Source: Gammaproteobacteria bacterium (GTDB taxonomy: Bacteria; Pseudomonadota; Gammaproteobacteria; Chromatiales; Chromatiaceae). From it: 61,739 nt of DNA. Within the stretch, counting starts at the first letter, position 1, and the number at the start of each line of letters is the position of its first letter. The position numbers were made by a program, and so were the translations under genes. Shown in pieces: positions 1-8,100 of this stretch. A model generated the notes under the pieces. It searched no databases. It saw only the letters and a program-made list of their open reading frames with translations, and was not told where the DNA came from. The stretch spans positions 1 through 61,739 of the forward strand of contig JAAELC010000517.1 in the NCBI GenBank assembly GCA_024227135.1, read 5' to 3'.

Positions 1-1
1 C

Positions 2-127
2 AAGAGATACACGGAATTTGATGCGTTCGGACTTGGGCCGGGTGTGGTACCTGCCCATGAAATCGTTGTGTTACCACCTTGTTGCGATGGTATCAACTGG
101 CAACCGGTCTACAAAAGCGAATCATAA
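2..127 (+). CDS. C-terminal end of an unrecognised protein (partial)
   Basis: An open frame enters from the left edge and stops with TAA at 125-127, giving 41 residues with ordinary protein composition. It includes a Cys-Cys pair and ends in VYKSES. It lies just before, and convergent with, the NifX-like remnant on the other strand. No family is recognised. It could be the tail of an intact gene starting outside the window or another remnant, since the next 1.3 kb is decayed. Confidence 0.35.
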   Translation, partial: KRYTEFDAFGLGPGVVPAHEIVVLPPCCDGINWQPVYKSES

Positions 128-148
128 TCCTGGGCATGTCCGGTGTGT

Positions 149-487
149 TCAACTCCTGTTCTCAACTTCTGGCGATGCATGAGAATGGGGTTTCGCCTCT
201 GGCAGGGACAAACCTGCCAACACAGCTTTTACTGCGGTTGTCGGGTCAGTTTCACTGGTTGTCACCACTCTGACGTCCCGAGTGGCCATTCGCTTCCTGA
301 ATCCGGTGCCACAACCCCTGGTGATCAGTACCTCGACATCATCGATGGGATGCACATCCCCCCGGAACTCGTGCATCGAAAGAGCTTTGGGTAAATTCAG
401 TCGATCGATTTCCACAGGAATACCATTGGCATCCGGAGAGAACACGAGAAAACGTCTCGTTTTCCCTGCATGCCCCGTTATCGTTTT
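149..487 (-). pseudogene. NifX/NifB-type dinitrogenase cofactor-binding domain, N-terminus lost
   Basis: The frame reads KTITGHAGKTRRFLVF, then a middle region with DDVEVLITRGCGTGF and a C-terminal part with TTSETDPTTAVKAVLAG. This is the layout of the small dinitrogenase Fe-Mo cofactor biosynthesis domain found in NifX, NafY and the NifB tail. Intact members begin with about ten residues forming the first beta strand before the TITGHAG motif. Here a TGA stands directly upstream of KTITGHAG and no in-frame start precedes it, so the protein lacks its first strand unless it uses a GTG at 445. Family members carry iron-molybdenum cofactor precursors, but no other nif gene is visible. The neighbouring genes are also broken, so decay is the simplest reading. 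Confidence 0.55.
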
Positions 488-655
488 TCATATCGAGTTG
501 TATTCAACTCGCCAGGAAAGTGTCTTCGGCAGGGATGTCAAAGCCAAGCCTGCATGGAGGTGTTTACGGTGTCTTCCGGAACAGATTGCCCAAGCGGGGT
601 AAGTTACCGAACTCTTCGTATTGCTATCACGCTTTTGATATTATTCCTCGCTTGA

Positions 656-909
656 TTTCCCCGGACCCGCCATCTGTATCTACCGGACAGTGCTGTGGTT
701 CGAAAAGGAGGCCTGCCGATGGTTTTTGCTGTAGATTCAAATGGGGTGACCCGGCTGCGGGTGATACGGCTTGGTGAGCAGGAAGGCAAGAAGGTTAGGG
801 TGTTGTCCGGTATCCGCGAAAGCGATCGTGTTCTGGCCGAACCTCCCCCGGGATGCGTGCCGGAATCCAGGTGCTTGGGCAGCCGGCCAGTCCGGTGGTA
901 GTCAACTGA
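656..909 (+). pseudogene. RND efflux adaptor (membrane fusion protein), C-terminal fragment
   Basis: From about 665 the frame reads HLYLPDSAVVRKGGLPMVF followed by a segment ending VRVLSGIRESDRVLAEPPPG. This is the typical C-terminal beta-barrel and membrane-proximal end of periplasmic adaptors of RND heavy-metal/multidrug pumps. The frame is closed upstream by TGA at 653-655, so the rest of the adaptor is missing. At about 843-850, in a run of C and G, the reading frame shifts by one base. The continuation GMRAGIQVLGQPASPVVVN then ends naturally at TGA 907-909. It lies just before an RND pump remnant in the usual adaptor-pump order. Two defects make it a pseudogene. Confidence 0.7.
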
Positions 910-977
910 CCCGCCTGGTTTACACCAGATTACAGACTCCAGTGCCGTTTTGATAGACAGCGTACCCCAGGGACAGC

Positions 978-1368
978 CGAGTCGAGCACCTACAGCCATC
1001 ACCTTTTGAGCAGGACCAAATCCGTGGAATTGAGGAAGTGACTGCCCTGCAGACCTATGCGGATACTGCCCGGCCATTCGACTTCAACGGCATAGCGCGG
1101 CACTACTATGTTCGACAGCAGTCCAGGTACGGTGAAATACAGGTTCAGTTGCTGAACAAGAAAGAGCGCAGCCGAAGCAGCCATGAGATTGCCGAACAGG
1201 GCCGCACCTGACGGAAGAACTGTGCCGTTGACTGAGCTTGGCAGATTTATGAAGGTGCCGGAAGAGCCGATTATCTATCACAAGGATCTGCGTGCCGTGG
1301 AGTATGTTGTGGGTGACGCAGTGGGTCGACTTGGTGCACCCATCTATCCGATGTTGAGGATCGATGAA
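978..1368 (+). pseudogene. RND efflux pump remnant with large internal deletion
   Basis: Two blocks typical of RND permeases are fused out of frame. The first, about 978-1205, contains GIEEV, FDFNGIARHYYVRQQ and GEIQVQLLNKKERSRSSHEIA, which belong to the middle of the pump. It stops at TGA 1209-1211. The second, from about 1208, contains DGRTVPLTELGRF and PIIYHKDLRAVEYVVGD, which in intact pumps lies some two hundred residues further on. The N-terminal half and the C-terminal membrane segments are absent. Homology fades near APIYPML at about 1360, where a short minus-strand frame from the sox operon ends. The fragment is non-functional. Confidence 0.72.
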
Positions 1369-1502
1369 TGCAGTTCCTCACTGATTTTTACCCGAAGATC
1401 GGCCAGGTCGAACAGGTCGTCACTTGGATCTGCTCCATGAGTGCCGGACACGAATAACAGAGTGCAAAGTAATGCACAGAACCTGCCTCTGCCGGTATTC
1501 AT
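1344..1502 (-). CDS. Short signal-peptide protein after soxZ, probably truncated
   Basis: The ATG at 1502 gives 52 residues. The first ~23 look like a cleavable signal peptide: basic MNTGRGR, a hydrophobic core, then a cut after THGA. The rest is a short acidic/amphipathic stretch containing DLFDLADLRVKISEELHSS. It starts 66 bases after the soxZ stop in the same direction, so it was probably the third gene of the soxYZ operon. The frame ends inside the RND pump remnant, and its last few codons may be read-through past a deletion junction. The family is not recognised. It could be a genuine small periplasmic protein, but truncation is more likely. Confidence 0.4.
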   Translation of the reverse strand: MNTGRGRFCALLCTLLFVSGTHGADPSDDLFDLADLRVKISEELHSSILNIG

Positions 1503-1568
1503 CCCGGCCGGGCATTGACTCTCACCCCTGTGCATATCCGCTATCCGGCTCATAGTTCACATACCCTG

Positions 1569-1886
1569 TTATCTGATCTTGGCCGTAGCCGCGCCTGTCC
1601 CTCCCTTGTTATCTATCCAGGACAGTTCTACGGCATCACCAGATACTCCCCCTTCGAAGCTGAATTCAAGGAAGGGGTTTCTGGAGACAGTGGGGCCCCA
1701 GTTCATGGACATGATCTCTTCCCCGTTATGTTTGCAGGACACTTCCTGAATAAAATGCCGTGGGGCGATTTCTCCGGTGGTCTTGTCTTTTCTCGTTCCT
1801 GTTTCCATGGGATGGGTGATGATGGCTTTCACCTGAATAGCATCACCTTTCTGTTTTGCGCGAAGTTTGATTGATTTTTTTGCCAT
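1569..1886 (-). CDS. soxZ: Thiosulfate-oxidation carrier complex subunit SoxZ
   Basis: A 105-residue protein of normal length. SoxZ forms the periplasmic SoxYZ heterodimer that carries sulfur intermediates on SoxY during thiosulfate oxidation. The sequence shows the conserved core: IKLRAKQKGDAIQVKAIITH, then MGTRKDK-type and PRHFIQEV segments, GPTVSRNPFLEFSF and a C-terminal strand ending in ATAKIR. It has no signal peptide, as usual, because it is exported with SoxY. The ATG follows an AAGG ribosome site on the minus strand. It starts 60 bases after soxY, consistent with one transcript. No other sox genes lie in the window. Confidence 0.93.
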   Translation of the reverse strand: MAKKSIKLRAKQKGDAIQVKAIITHPMETGTRKDKTTGEIAPRHFIQEVSCKHNGEEIMSMNWGPTVSRNPFLEFSFEGGVSGDAVELSWIDNKGGTGAATAKIR

Positions 1887-1946
1887 TGGATTGCCTTGAG
1901 TATTTTCGTCGGGATGTGATTCAAAAGGGTATTTACAGTCAGGCTG

Positions 1947-2417
1947 TCAGCAGCCACCTGCAGTCACTTTAATTTCCCGACTGGCCGTATAGAGTTTACC
2001 TGCGGATTTTACAACGCCGATGGCCTTGCCGCTCTTACCCATTTTGATTCTGATCGCTACATTGGGTCTGGCGCGCTTGCCGGGCTTATAAACGCAGCAC
2101 AAGGGGGTGGCATTGTTTTCCGCAAAGATCAGTACCGAGTCAACGTCAGTGAGACCGGTCTTCAGTGTGACTGGAACCACAGCGCCGTTTTCCGCAACTT
2201 CCGGTGCCTTAAGCTCTATCGCGTCTGAAGCGGTGGTGTCGCTGCTCCCCAGGATACCTTCGAGCGCGGCATTGACGTTATCTGCGGTAAACCCATCTTT
2301 GTTCCATTCTGCGATTACGCTCCGCGGAGTCAGCAGCCCCAGGCCGATGGTACTGGTGATCATCCCTGCGGCAACTGATGATTTTAGAAAAACTCTCCGA
2401 TTGATTTTAGATCTCAT
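1947..2417 (-). CDS. soxY: Thiosulfate-oxidation carrier protein SoxY
   Basis: SoxY binds sulfane/sulfonate intermediates covalently on a cysteine near its C-terminus and is acted on by SoxXA, SoxB and SoxCD in the periplasm. The chosen ATG at 2417 is preceded by AGAAGG and gives a Tat signal (NRRVFLK) and 156 residues. An upstream start at 2480 would bury the Tat motif 21 residues further in, so it was rejected. The protein shows the DGFTADNVNAALEGILGSSD region and a beta-sandwich core. It ends exactly at GGC-stop: the swinging-arm cysteine is present, but the last two glycines of the usual GGCGG arm are missing. It lies upstream of soxZ. Confidence 0.92.
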   Translation of the reverse strand: MRSKINRRVFLKSSVAAGMITSTIGLGLLTPRSVIAEWNKDGFTADNVNAALEGILGSSDTTASDAIELKAPEVAENGAVVPVTLKTGLTDVDSVLIFAENNATPLCCVYKPGKRARPNVAIRIKMGKSGKAIGVVKSAGKLYTASREIKVTAGGC

Positions 2418-2626
2418 GATTAAACCTTCTTCTATGGTGTTGGGCGGCGATAGTCTGCGCTTCAAATGCTGTTCAGTCATTGCGAAAACTCAACCAGTCA
2501 TGGAAAGCGAGTCCTGGGAAACGCTTGCGTATATCGTTCCATCCCTTGAACCCAGGCATTCACCGGTTTACCCTGTGGCAGTGAGAATCCGGGAGCAGCG
2601 GGTCGGATAGTGACCTGAATGTATCC

Positions 2627-2770
2627 GGCCCCGGAGCCTCGGGGAAATTAAATCGCCAGCCTTGCTCTTCATTCAACCTCAGGTATCGCGTTGTGGAAAG
2701 GATTGCATGGAACCCCTGTGCGCTTCTTTGCATGTTGTGGATCTGAACTTGAATGCAGCCAGACGAGTCC
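2627..2770 (+). repeat. Decayed copy (C) of the MITE-like repeat
   Basis: This intergenic stretch is related to the element at 4761-4971 in the same orientation. The best-matching part, 2688-2730, begins GCGTTGTGGAAAGGATT, as copy A does with GCGTTGTGGAAAGGGTT, and is followed by a five-base hairpin. The left part resembles the A/T-rich left arm of copy A only loosely, and the right terminal repeat is not recognisable. The rest of the 463-base gap between soxY and sapC (2481-2943) has no gene that I can support. It should hold the divergent promoters of soxY and sapC. Confidence 0.5.
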
Positions 2771-2943
2771 GAGGTGAATCTGTGATGATGGGCTGTCCTG
2801 TGTATTTTTGAGCAGCCGGCTATTCTGGTTCGGACCGGAGGAGTACCCACGGGAAATATGGTTGTACCTTGCTGGAACCAAGTGCTCTGGCAATTCAGGA
2901 AAGGTAACAAAATCTGTAACTTAATAGACCTTTAAGGAACCTA

Positions 2944-3750
2944 ATGAATACCCAGCTGTTATTTTATACCAATGCTGTCCCGGTTAACCCTGCCAATCAC
3001 AAGGAACTCTACATCAAGTCCGGCTCTGACTTCGCTTTCGCAAAATCAGCCAGTTCGGTACCACTGACGGCCGCAGAATTTCCGCTGGCGGCTTCCGAGT
3101 ACGCCATCGTTTTTGCCGGAAATGACGAGACCGTTTTCCCGGTGGTTATTCTGGGTGGCAAAAAAGACCAGAATCTCTACGTGGACGATGCAGGGAAATG
3201 GAACGCTCGGTATATCCCGGCTTTCGTCCGTCGGTATCCATTTATCTTTTCTCAGACCGGTACGGACAATCAGTTGGCATTGTGTATCGATGAGGGTTTT
3301 TCGGGCTGCAATACGGCCGGCCGGGGTGAGCGTCTTTTCGATTCCGAAGGGGAACGTACCGCCTATCTGGAGCAGGTACTGAACTTTCTGAAATCCTACC
3401 AGGCGCAGCACCAGCGTACGCTGGCCTTCTGTGCAAAACTGAAAGAGCTGGATCTGTTACAACCTGTTAACGCAATGCTGAACCGCCAAAGCGGTGAGCA
3501 ACACGTGTTGAGCGGGCTTCGTGTCATCAATCGTGCCAGACTCAAAGAACTCGGGGACGACAAGATCGGGGGTATGCTTCGCAGCGACGAGCTTGAAACG
3601 ATATTTCTCCATCTGCACTCGCTTGGGAATCTCAGGGTTATCGGTGAGCGTATGCCTGGTGCGGCGGAGGATACTGCGCCTGGGATTGAGACGGAGAATG
3701 GGGGTGATACCACTACATCCCAGGAAGATGATTCCGTCGTCAGCCACTGA
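2944..3750 (+). CDS. SapC family protein
   Basis: The 268-residue product matches the SapC family, named from a Campylobacter fetus S-layer locus and common in proteobacteria next to giant surface proteins. Its molecular function is not established. Visible family features are PLTAAEFPLAASEYAIVF near 40-57, the LGGKKDQNLYVDDAGKW segment, YIPAFVRRYPF at about 95-105, LCIDEGFSG near 122, GERLFDSEGE near 137, and an EQVLNFLKSYQ helix. The C-terminal ~35 residues are acidic and probably disordered. The ATG at 2944 has AAGGA five bases upstream. There is no signal peptide, so it acts in the cytoplasm or is exported by another route. It is convergent with the next gene and lies 1.4 kb before the giant LEPR gene. 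Confidence 0.85.
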   Translation: MNTQLLFYTNAVPVNPANHKELYIKSGSDFAFAKSASSVPLTAAEFPLAASEYAIVFAGNDETVFPVVILGGKKDQNLYVDDAGKWNARYIPAFVRRYPFIFSQTGTDNQLALCIDEGFSGCNTAGRGERLFDSEGERTAYLEQVLNFLKSYQAQHQRTLAFCAKLKELDLLQPVNAMLNRQSGEQHVLSGLRVINRARLKELGDDKIGGMLRSDELETIFLHLHSLGNLRVIGERMPGAAEDTAPGIETENGGDTTTSQEDDSVVSH

Positions 3751-3843
3751 AACGACTCGTCACGAATACTCAACCGGGGAGCATTCAATTATCCAACGGG
3801 AGGGTATCGGTCTCTGCTTGCACAGCAAGGCCGGTGTCTCCCG

Positions 3844-4662
3844 TTATTCCCCAGACTCGGGCACTTCCGTATAAATAGTAACGAAGGTGTTTCCCTCAGG
3901 GTCCCGACCACCTGAGATGTGTCCGAGTCGGTGATCGGCGCAGGTTTCCAACAGGCTTTCCAATGTATCGGTTGGGGTGGCGATACTGGTTCCCATGGTT
4001 CTGATTGTCTCCGCAACATCCCTGACATAAAAACCTGACTTGTAGACATTGATGTCGAAAGACCGGCGCTTGTTACCGGGTGCTCGAACTTCGCAATAGA
4101 CGAAAGCATCTTGCTGCAACCGGGAGGCGCCCTGGGAAACAAGCTGTTGGATAGCGCCGGTAAGAGAGGCCGGGGTGTCTTCACCCAATATCAGTCCTGA
4201 CCGTCGAGCAATACCGGTAACCGACAGAAGCGGATAGCAGAGATATCGGTCAACAGCGGTGCGCGATGGCTGCCTGTTGTCCCACTTATAGCCGATGAAG
4301 AGCGTTTGGGGCTGGTACTGCGACCCCCCTGTGTCCAGAGATTCAATCAATCGGCTCCAGAATTCGAGATAAACCTTGATGGTGACAAACTCGGCCCGGG
4401 TTTCCAGGCCGAATCCTATTTTGTTGGCTTCGGTCACCTCTTTGAGAAAGTCGGATTTGAGGGTTTCAGGCATTGCCAGCCGGTCGAGCAGTTGAATCAG
4501 GTCTCCCGGTTTGATTTTATTCCGGTCAATTGCCAGCAACAGTCGATTGCTGACTACACTGCCCGCTGTCATTTTGAAGGATTGTTCCATGCCGGCGTCC
4601 TGGCACATCTCAGGCAGGAGTTGATGGAACAGGTCGGCTGCAGAATCTGAAATAACATTCAT
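3844..4662 (-). CDS. Unrecognised protein with a possible two-fold repeat
   Basis: This is a 272-residue soluble-looking protein from the ATG at 4662; a TTG two codons earlier is also possible. No signal peptide or membrane segment is seen and no ribosome site is strong. I do not recognise the family. Two halves look related. Each has a helical stretch followed by a beta hairpin: residues ~80-105 read KIGFGLETRAEFVTIKVYLEF and residues ~245-267 read LGHISGGRDPEGNTFVTIYTEV. A duplicated alpha-beta domain is therefore plausible. It is convergent with sapC (93-base gap), and its start faces the giant gene across the MITE-like element. A role with the surface island is inferred from position only. 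Confidence 0.7.
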   Translation of the reverse strand: MNVISDSAADLFHQLLPEMCQDAGMEQSFKMTAGSVVSNRLLLAIDRNKIKPGDLIQLLDRLAMPETLKSDFLKEVTEANKIGFGLETRAEFVTIKVYLEFWSRLIESLDTGGSQYQPQTLFIGYKWDNRQPSRTAVDRYLCYPLLSVTGIARRSGLILGEDTPASLTGAIQQLVSQGASRLQQDAFVYCEVRAPGNKRRSFDINVYKSGFYVRDVAETIRTMGTSIATPTDTLESLLETCADHRLGHISGGRDPEGNTFVTIYTEVPESGE

Positions 4663-4760
4663 AAACAATAGCTTATGTATACTTCATTATGTAAATCGGG
4701 GCATTGGGAGGCTCGATCTGCCGTCTTGAACCAGTGGTAATGGCTTTTCCCGGAGGTTTA

Positions 4761-4971
4761 GGGCTGCGGCAAGAATAAAATATCCCATCTTACTTGTCTT
4801 TTTGCTCATCTATCACTACCGGCATCCTGCCTCGCGTGAATCCAGTCCATCCATGTACGTCGTCTGCGTTGTGGAAAGGGTTACATAGAACAGCTATGCG
4901 CCCCTTTCAACGCCTTGAATCTGAGTAAAAATCTGGCGCAATATTGGGATACTTATTTCTTGCCGCAGCCC
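4761..4971 (+). mobile_element. MITE-like repeat, copy A
   Basis: A 211-base non-coding element with terminal inverted repeats. The left end begins GGGCTGCGGCAAGAA and the right end is its exact complement (TTCTTGCCGCAGCCC). A weaker match continues inward to TATCCC on both sides. The trinucleotide TTA flanks both ends (4758-4760 and 4972-4974) and may be a target duplication. The interior carries a nested hairpin at 4866-4913. No transposase is encoded, so movement would need one supplied elsewhere. It sits between the unrecognised minus-strand gene and the giant LEPR gene, ending 135 bases before the latter's ATG. An inverted copy is at 50196-50398. Confidence 0.8.
4866..4913 (+). other. 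Nested hairpin in the core of repeat copy A
   Basis: GCGTTG (4866-4871) pairs with CAACGC (4908-4913), AAAGGG (4875-4880) with CCCTTT (4902-4907), and CATAG (4884-4888) with CTATG (4894-4898) around a five-base loop. The same fold can be drawn in copies B and C despite base changes. It could be a structured RNA, a protein-binding DNA cruciform or a transposition signal. Confidence 0.6.
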
Positions 4972-4986
4972 TTAATCGGGCATGCG

Positions 4987-5015
4987 TTTACAGCATGTTT
5001 CCTGGTATGGATACT
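4987..5015 (+). promoter_or_regulatory. Possible sigma-70 promoter of the giant gene
   Basis: TTTACA at 4987-4992 and GATACT at 5010-5015 are 17 bases apart and match the -35 and -10 consensus at five and four positions. It lies just outside the right end of repeat copy A and about 90 bases before the ATG. A separate AAGGA at 5097-5101 is the likely ribosome site. This is a pattern match only. Confidence 0.3.
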
Positions 5016-5106
5016 ACGCTCTGCGGCCCAGTCCCGAAACCGAGTCACAACTTAGGCTAGTATTGGTCGTGAGGATCGTCTGTAGAGTGTTTAGAAAAGG
5101 ATAGTT

Positions 5107-8100
5107 ATGGCATCTTGCAAGGTAATACCACAGAAAAAGTCAGTAAAAAGCGTTTCGCTGGCAAATCGAATCCGGACCCTGCGTGATCGAGTCATCGGTC
5201 GACGTCCCATCGCCCGCATGAGCAGTCGTGACCGGAATCCTGGTATTTTTTCCCGTCGGTTTCGTCGACACCCCGTTGCAGCCGATATACGCCGAATTCT
5301 TTTCGAGACCCTTGAGCCACGATTGTTGCTTTCTGCGGATTTGACCCCCTGGCATATTGCCGCAGCAGATCATGATGCACCGCTGACAATGCGGGTAGAG
5401 GAGATCCAGGGCCAGAATCAATTGGTACTGGAAACGGGTGTCGAGCACCCGATCACGGTGGAAACACGACCGCTTGCCGGGGTGGACTACGTGCTGGTTA
5501 CCGGGTCCAGCAGCACGGACAGACTCACGCTGGATATCGAGGCTGCCGGGATTGGGGTCGATTTCAGTGATGACTATGGGGACGATGATGACCAGTTGAT
5601 TCTGCGGGGTGGGGATCGGCAGTGGCTGGTCGATGGAATCAACAGCGGCCGGTCTGGTGCTGTGAGCTTTTCCGGTATCGAAAACCTGACGGGGGATGAA
5701 GACAACCAGGATACTTTCCACGTCGGTGTTTCCGGACGGGTGTCCGGCATTCTGGATGGCAACTCGGGGGGATTCGATAGTCTTCACTACGATCTTCTGG
5801 GAGACACTGAATATCTCCCCACCGGCCCCGACTCCGGTGAAATTCGAGTTGGCGAAGACGCTATTCGTTTTGCCGGTCTGGAACCGGTGGTGCAGGGCGG
5901 GGTGCAGGCCACCCTGGTGATCGCTGGTACCGGTGGCGACGATCAGCTGATTCTGGAGGAAGATCCAGGCAATCCGGGATTCATGCGGCTGCGGTCAGTG
6001 AACGGGACCATGGAGTCCCTGTCGTTTCTGGCACCCACCGAGTCATTGAGTATTCAGATGGGAGCGGGGGACGATACCCTGGTTTTCGCCGACGATTTCA
6101 CGCCGGGTACCGGTCTTTCGATTACTGCGGCTGGAGAGGCGGGGGACGACTCGATCCAGTTTGAGATCGGGGTCACCGTTTCTACCCGTGAACTGGCTGT
6201 CGCCGATCACTTTGCCGGAGCATCGACCGGCGATTCCGGCGCCCTGCTGTTCCAGGCGGAGCATATCCTGCTGGGTGGCGGATCTGCGCTGCTGACCCAT
6301 GGTGACAATGGTTTCAATCCCGGTGACATATCGCTGGAAGCAAGTGCGGTGGTGGCCGCGAACCAGGATGTCACCACCGATGTCACCCTGTTCGGGGCCA
6401 CTGTACGGGGTGGTGATATAACCTTGAGCGCAACTACCGATCTGGATGCCTCCGTTACATCGGCAGCCCTGGCGCTGCTCGATGTTTCCAGCACTGCTGA
6501 GGTCACCGTCCAGGGTGCATCGGTTTTGAATGCCTCCGGTTCATTGATCCTCCATTCGGATTCCGATATCCAGGCCATTGCCCAGGCCGCCTCCATTGCT
6601 CTGGGTCCGCTGAACACCGATGCTGCGGATGTGACGTCTCTCATCGACAGCACCGCACGTACCCGGGTGTTGGATTCCACGGTGCTGAGTGCCGGCGGTG
6701 CAATCAGTCTGCTGGCTGACAACAACTCGGTGGTCGATAGTTTTGCCAATGGGGCGGCCGGAGGAGCCAATACCGCTGGCGGTGCGGTCTCGGTATCTGT
6801 CGTGGATAGCCAGACAGAGGCTTCGATCGGTGGGTCGGCATCGGTGCTCCAATCCGCATCACTGGAGGTAATCGCATCCTCCAATGATCAGCATACTACC
6901 CGCGCGCTCTCCACCGAGGACGGAGCAAGTGCCAACAGTGCCGGTACCCAGACCGATCTGACTGCAGCAGGGGCTGCCACCGCAGATGGGCCGGTGACGG
7001 TGGCGGCGAGTTTTGCCTGGGGCAGCACCGATACCGATACCAGTGCGTTCATAGCGACCACCGGCACGCTGACCTCTTCAGGTGATCTGGTGGTGCGCAG
7101 CCGCACCGATTCGGATGTGTCAACGACTGCCGATGCCAGTGGCGTGAACGGTGGCCCCGGCGTCGGCGCGGCAGTGGCGGTGAATGCGCCGGATGTACTG
7201 AGTGAGGCCTATTTGTCGGGAACCCCTGTGTTCGCTGCCGGTGATCTACTGATCGAGGCGCTGCATGGTTCCACGTCCAACAGTTTCGATGCTGCAGCCA
7301 CTTCGGGGGGAGGTGCCAGTGGAGTGGGCGTTGCCGGAGCCCTCGCCATTAATATCGCCGGCACCGATACCATTGCGGAGCTGCGCAGCGGTTCTCCGAA
7401 TCTGGGAGGTTCGAACCTCACGCTTAATGCCCGTAATGACGCCCTGACGACCACGGCAGCGGTTCCCGAAGCCTCCGGTGAAATCGGGGTGGGTGCTTCC
7501 CTAGCTCTGGGGGTGGCAACCAACCAGGCACAGGCCGGGGTCGCCGACGGGGCGGGTGCGACCAATATCAACGATTTGACCATTCTGGCCGAGGGTCTGT
7601 ATCAAGTGGATACTGAGGCGGATGCGGGGGCAGACGGTGGAACGGCCAGTGCTGCGGGTCTGGCAATTGGTATCGGCGATGGGCTCAGCGAAGCCCGGGT
7701 CGGGACCGGTACTGCTTTGACCCTGGGTGGTCTGCTGGATATGGATTCGAGCCAGACCAGCAATCAGACCACTGGTGCCGATGGCCAGGCAGCCGGCAGC
7801 CAGGTGGTTGTCGGCAGTATTTTTGCTCTCGGGATTGGCGACAATCGGTCCCATGTGGCAGTGGAACGTGGCCTTAATGCGGCCGGTGACATATCCATGG
7901 ATGCATCGTTGGTGGAGAGCACTTTGTCCCAGGCGGAAGCGGGAGTTCACGGCGTGGCATCGGATCAGGATTCCGTAGGAACCCTGGTGTTGAATGAGTC
8001 TGCCTGGCTTGCCGGCATCTGGGGACCATTTGCCGGTTTTTCGCTACCGTCGAACAGTACTCCGGATGGCGAACTGGGGGTGGCAGCAGCGTTGGCTGTG

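Noticed and set aside
604-1077. 157-residue minus-strand frame over the RND remnants
   Set aside because: The opposite strand has clear adaptor and pump similarity; this frame is its shadow.
2107-2610. 167-residue plus-strand frame over soxY
   Set aside because: soxY on the minus strand has a Tat signal, ribosome site and family motifs.
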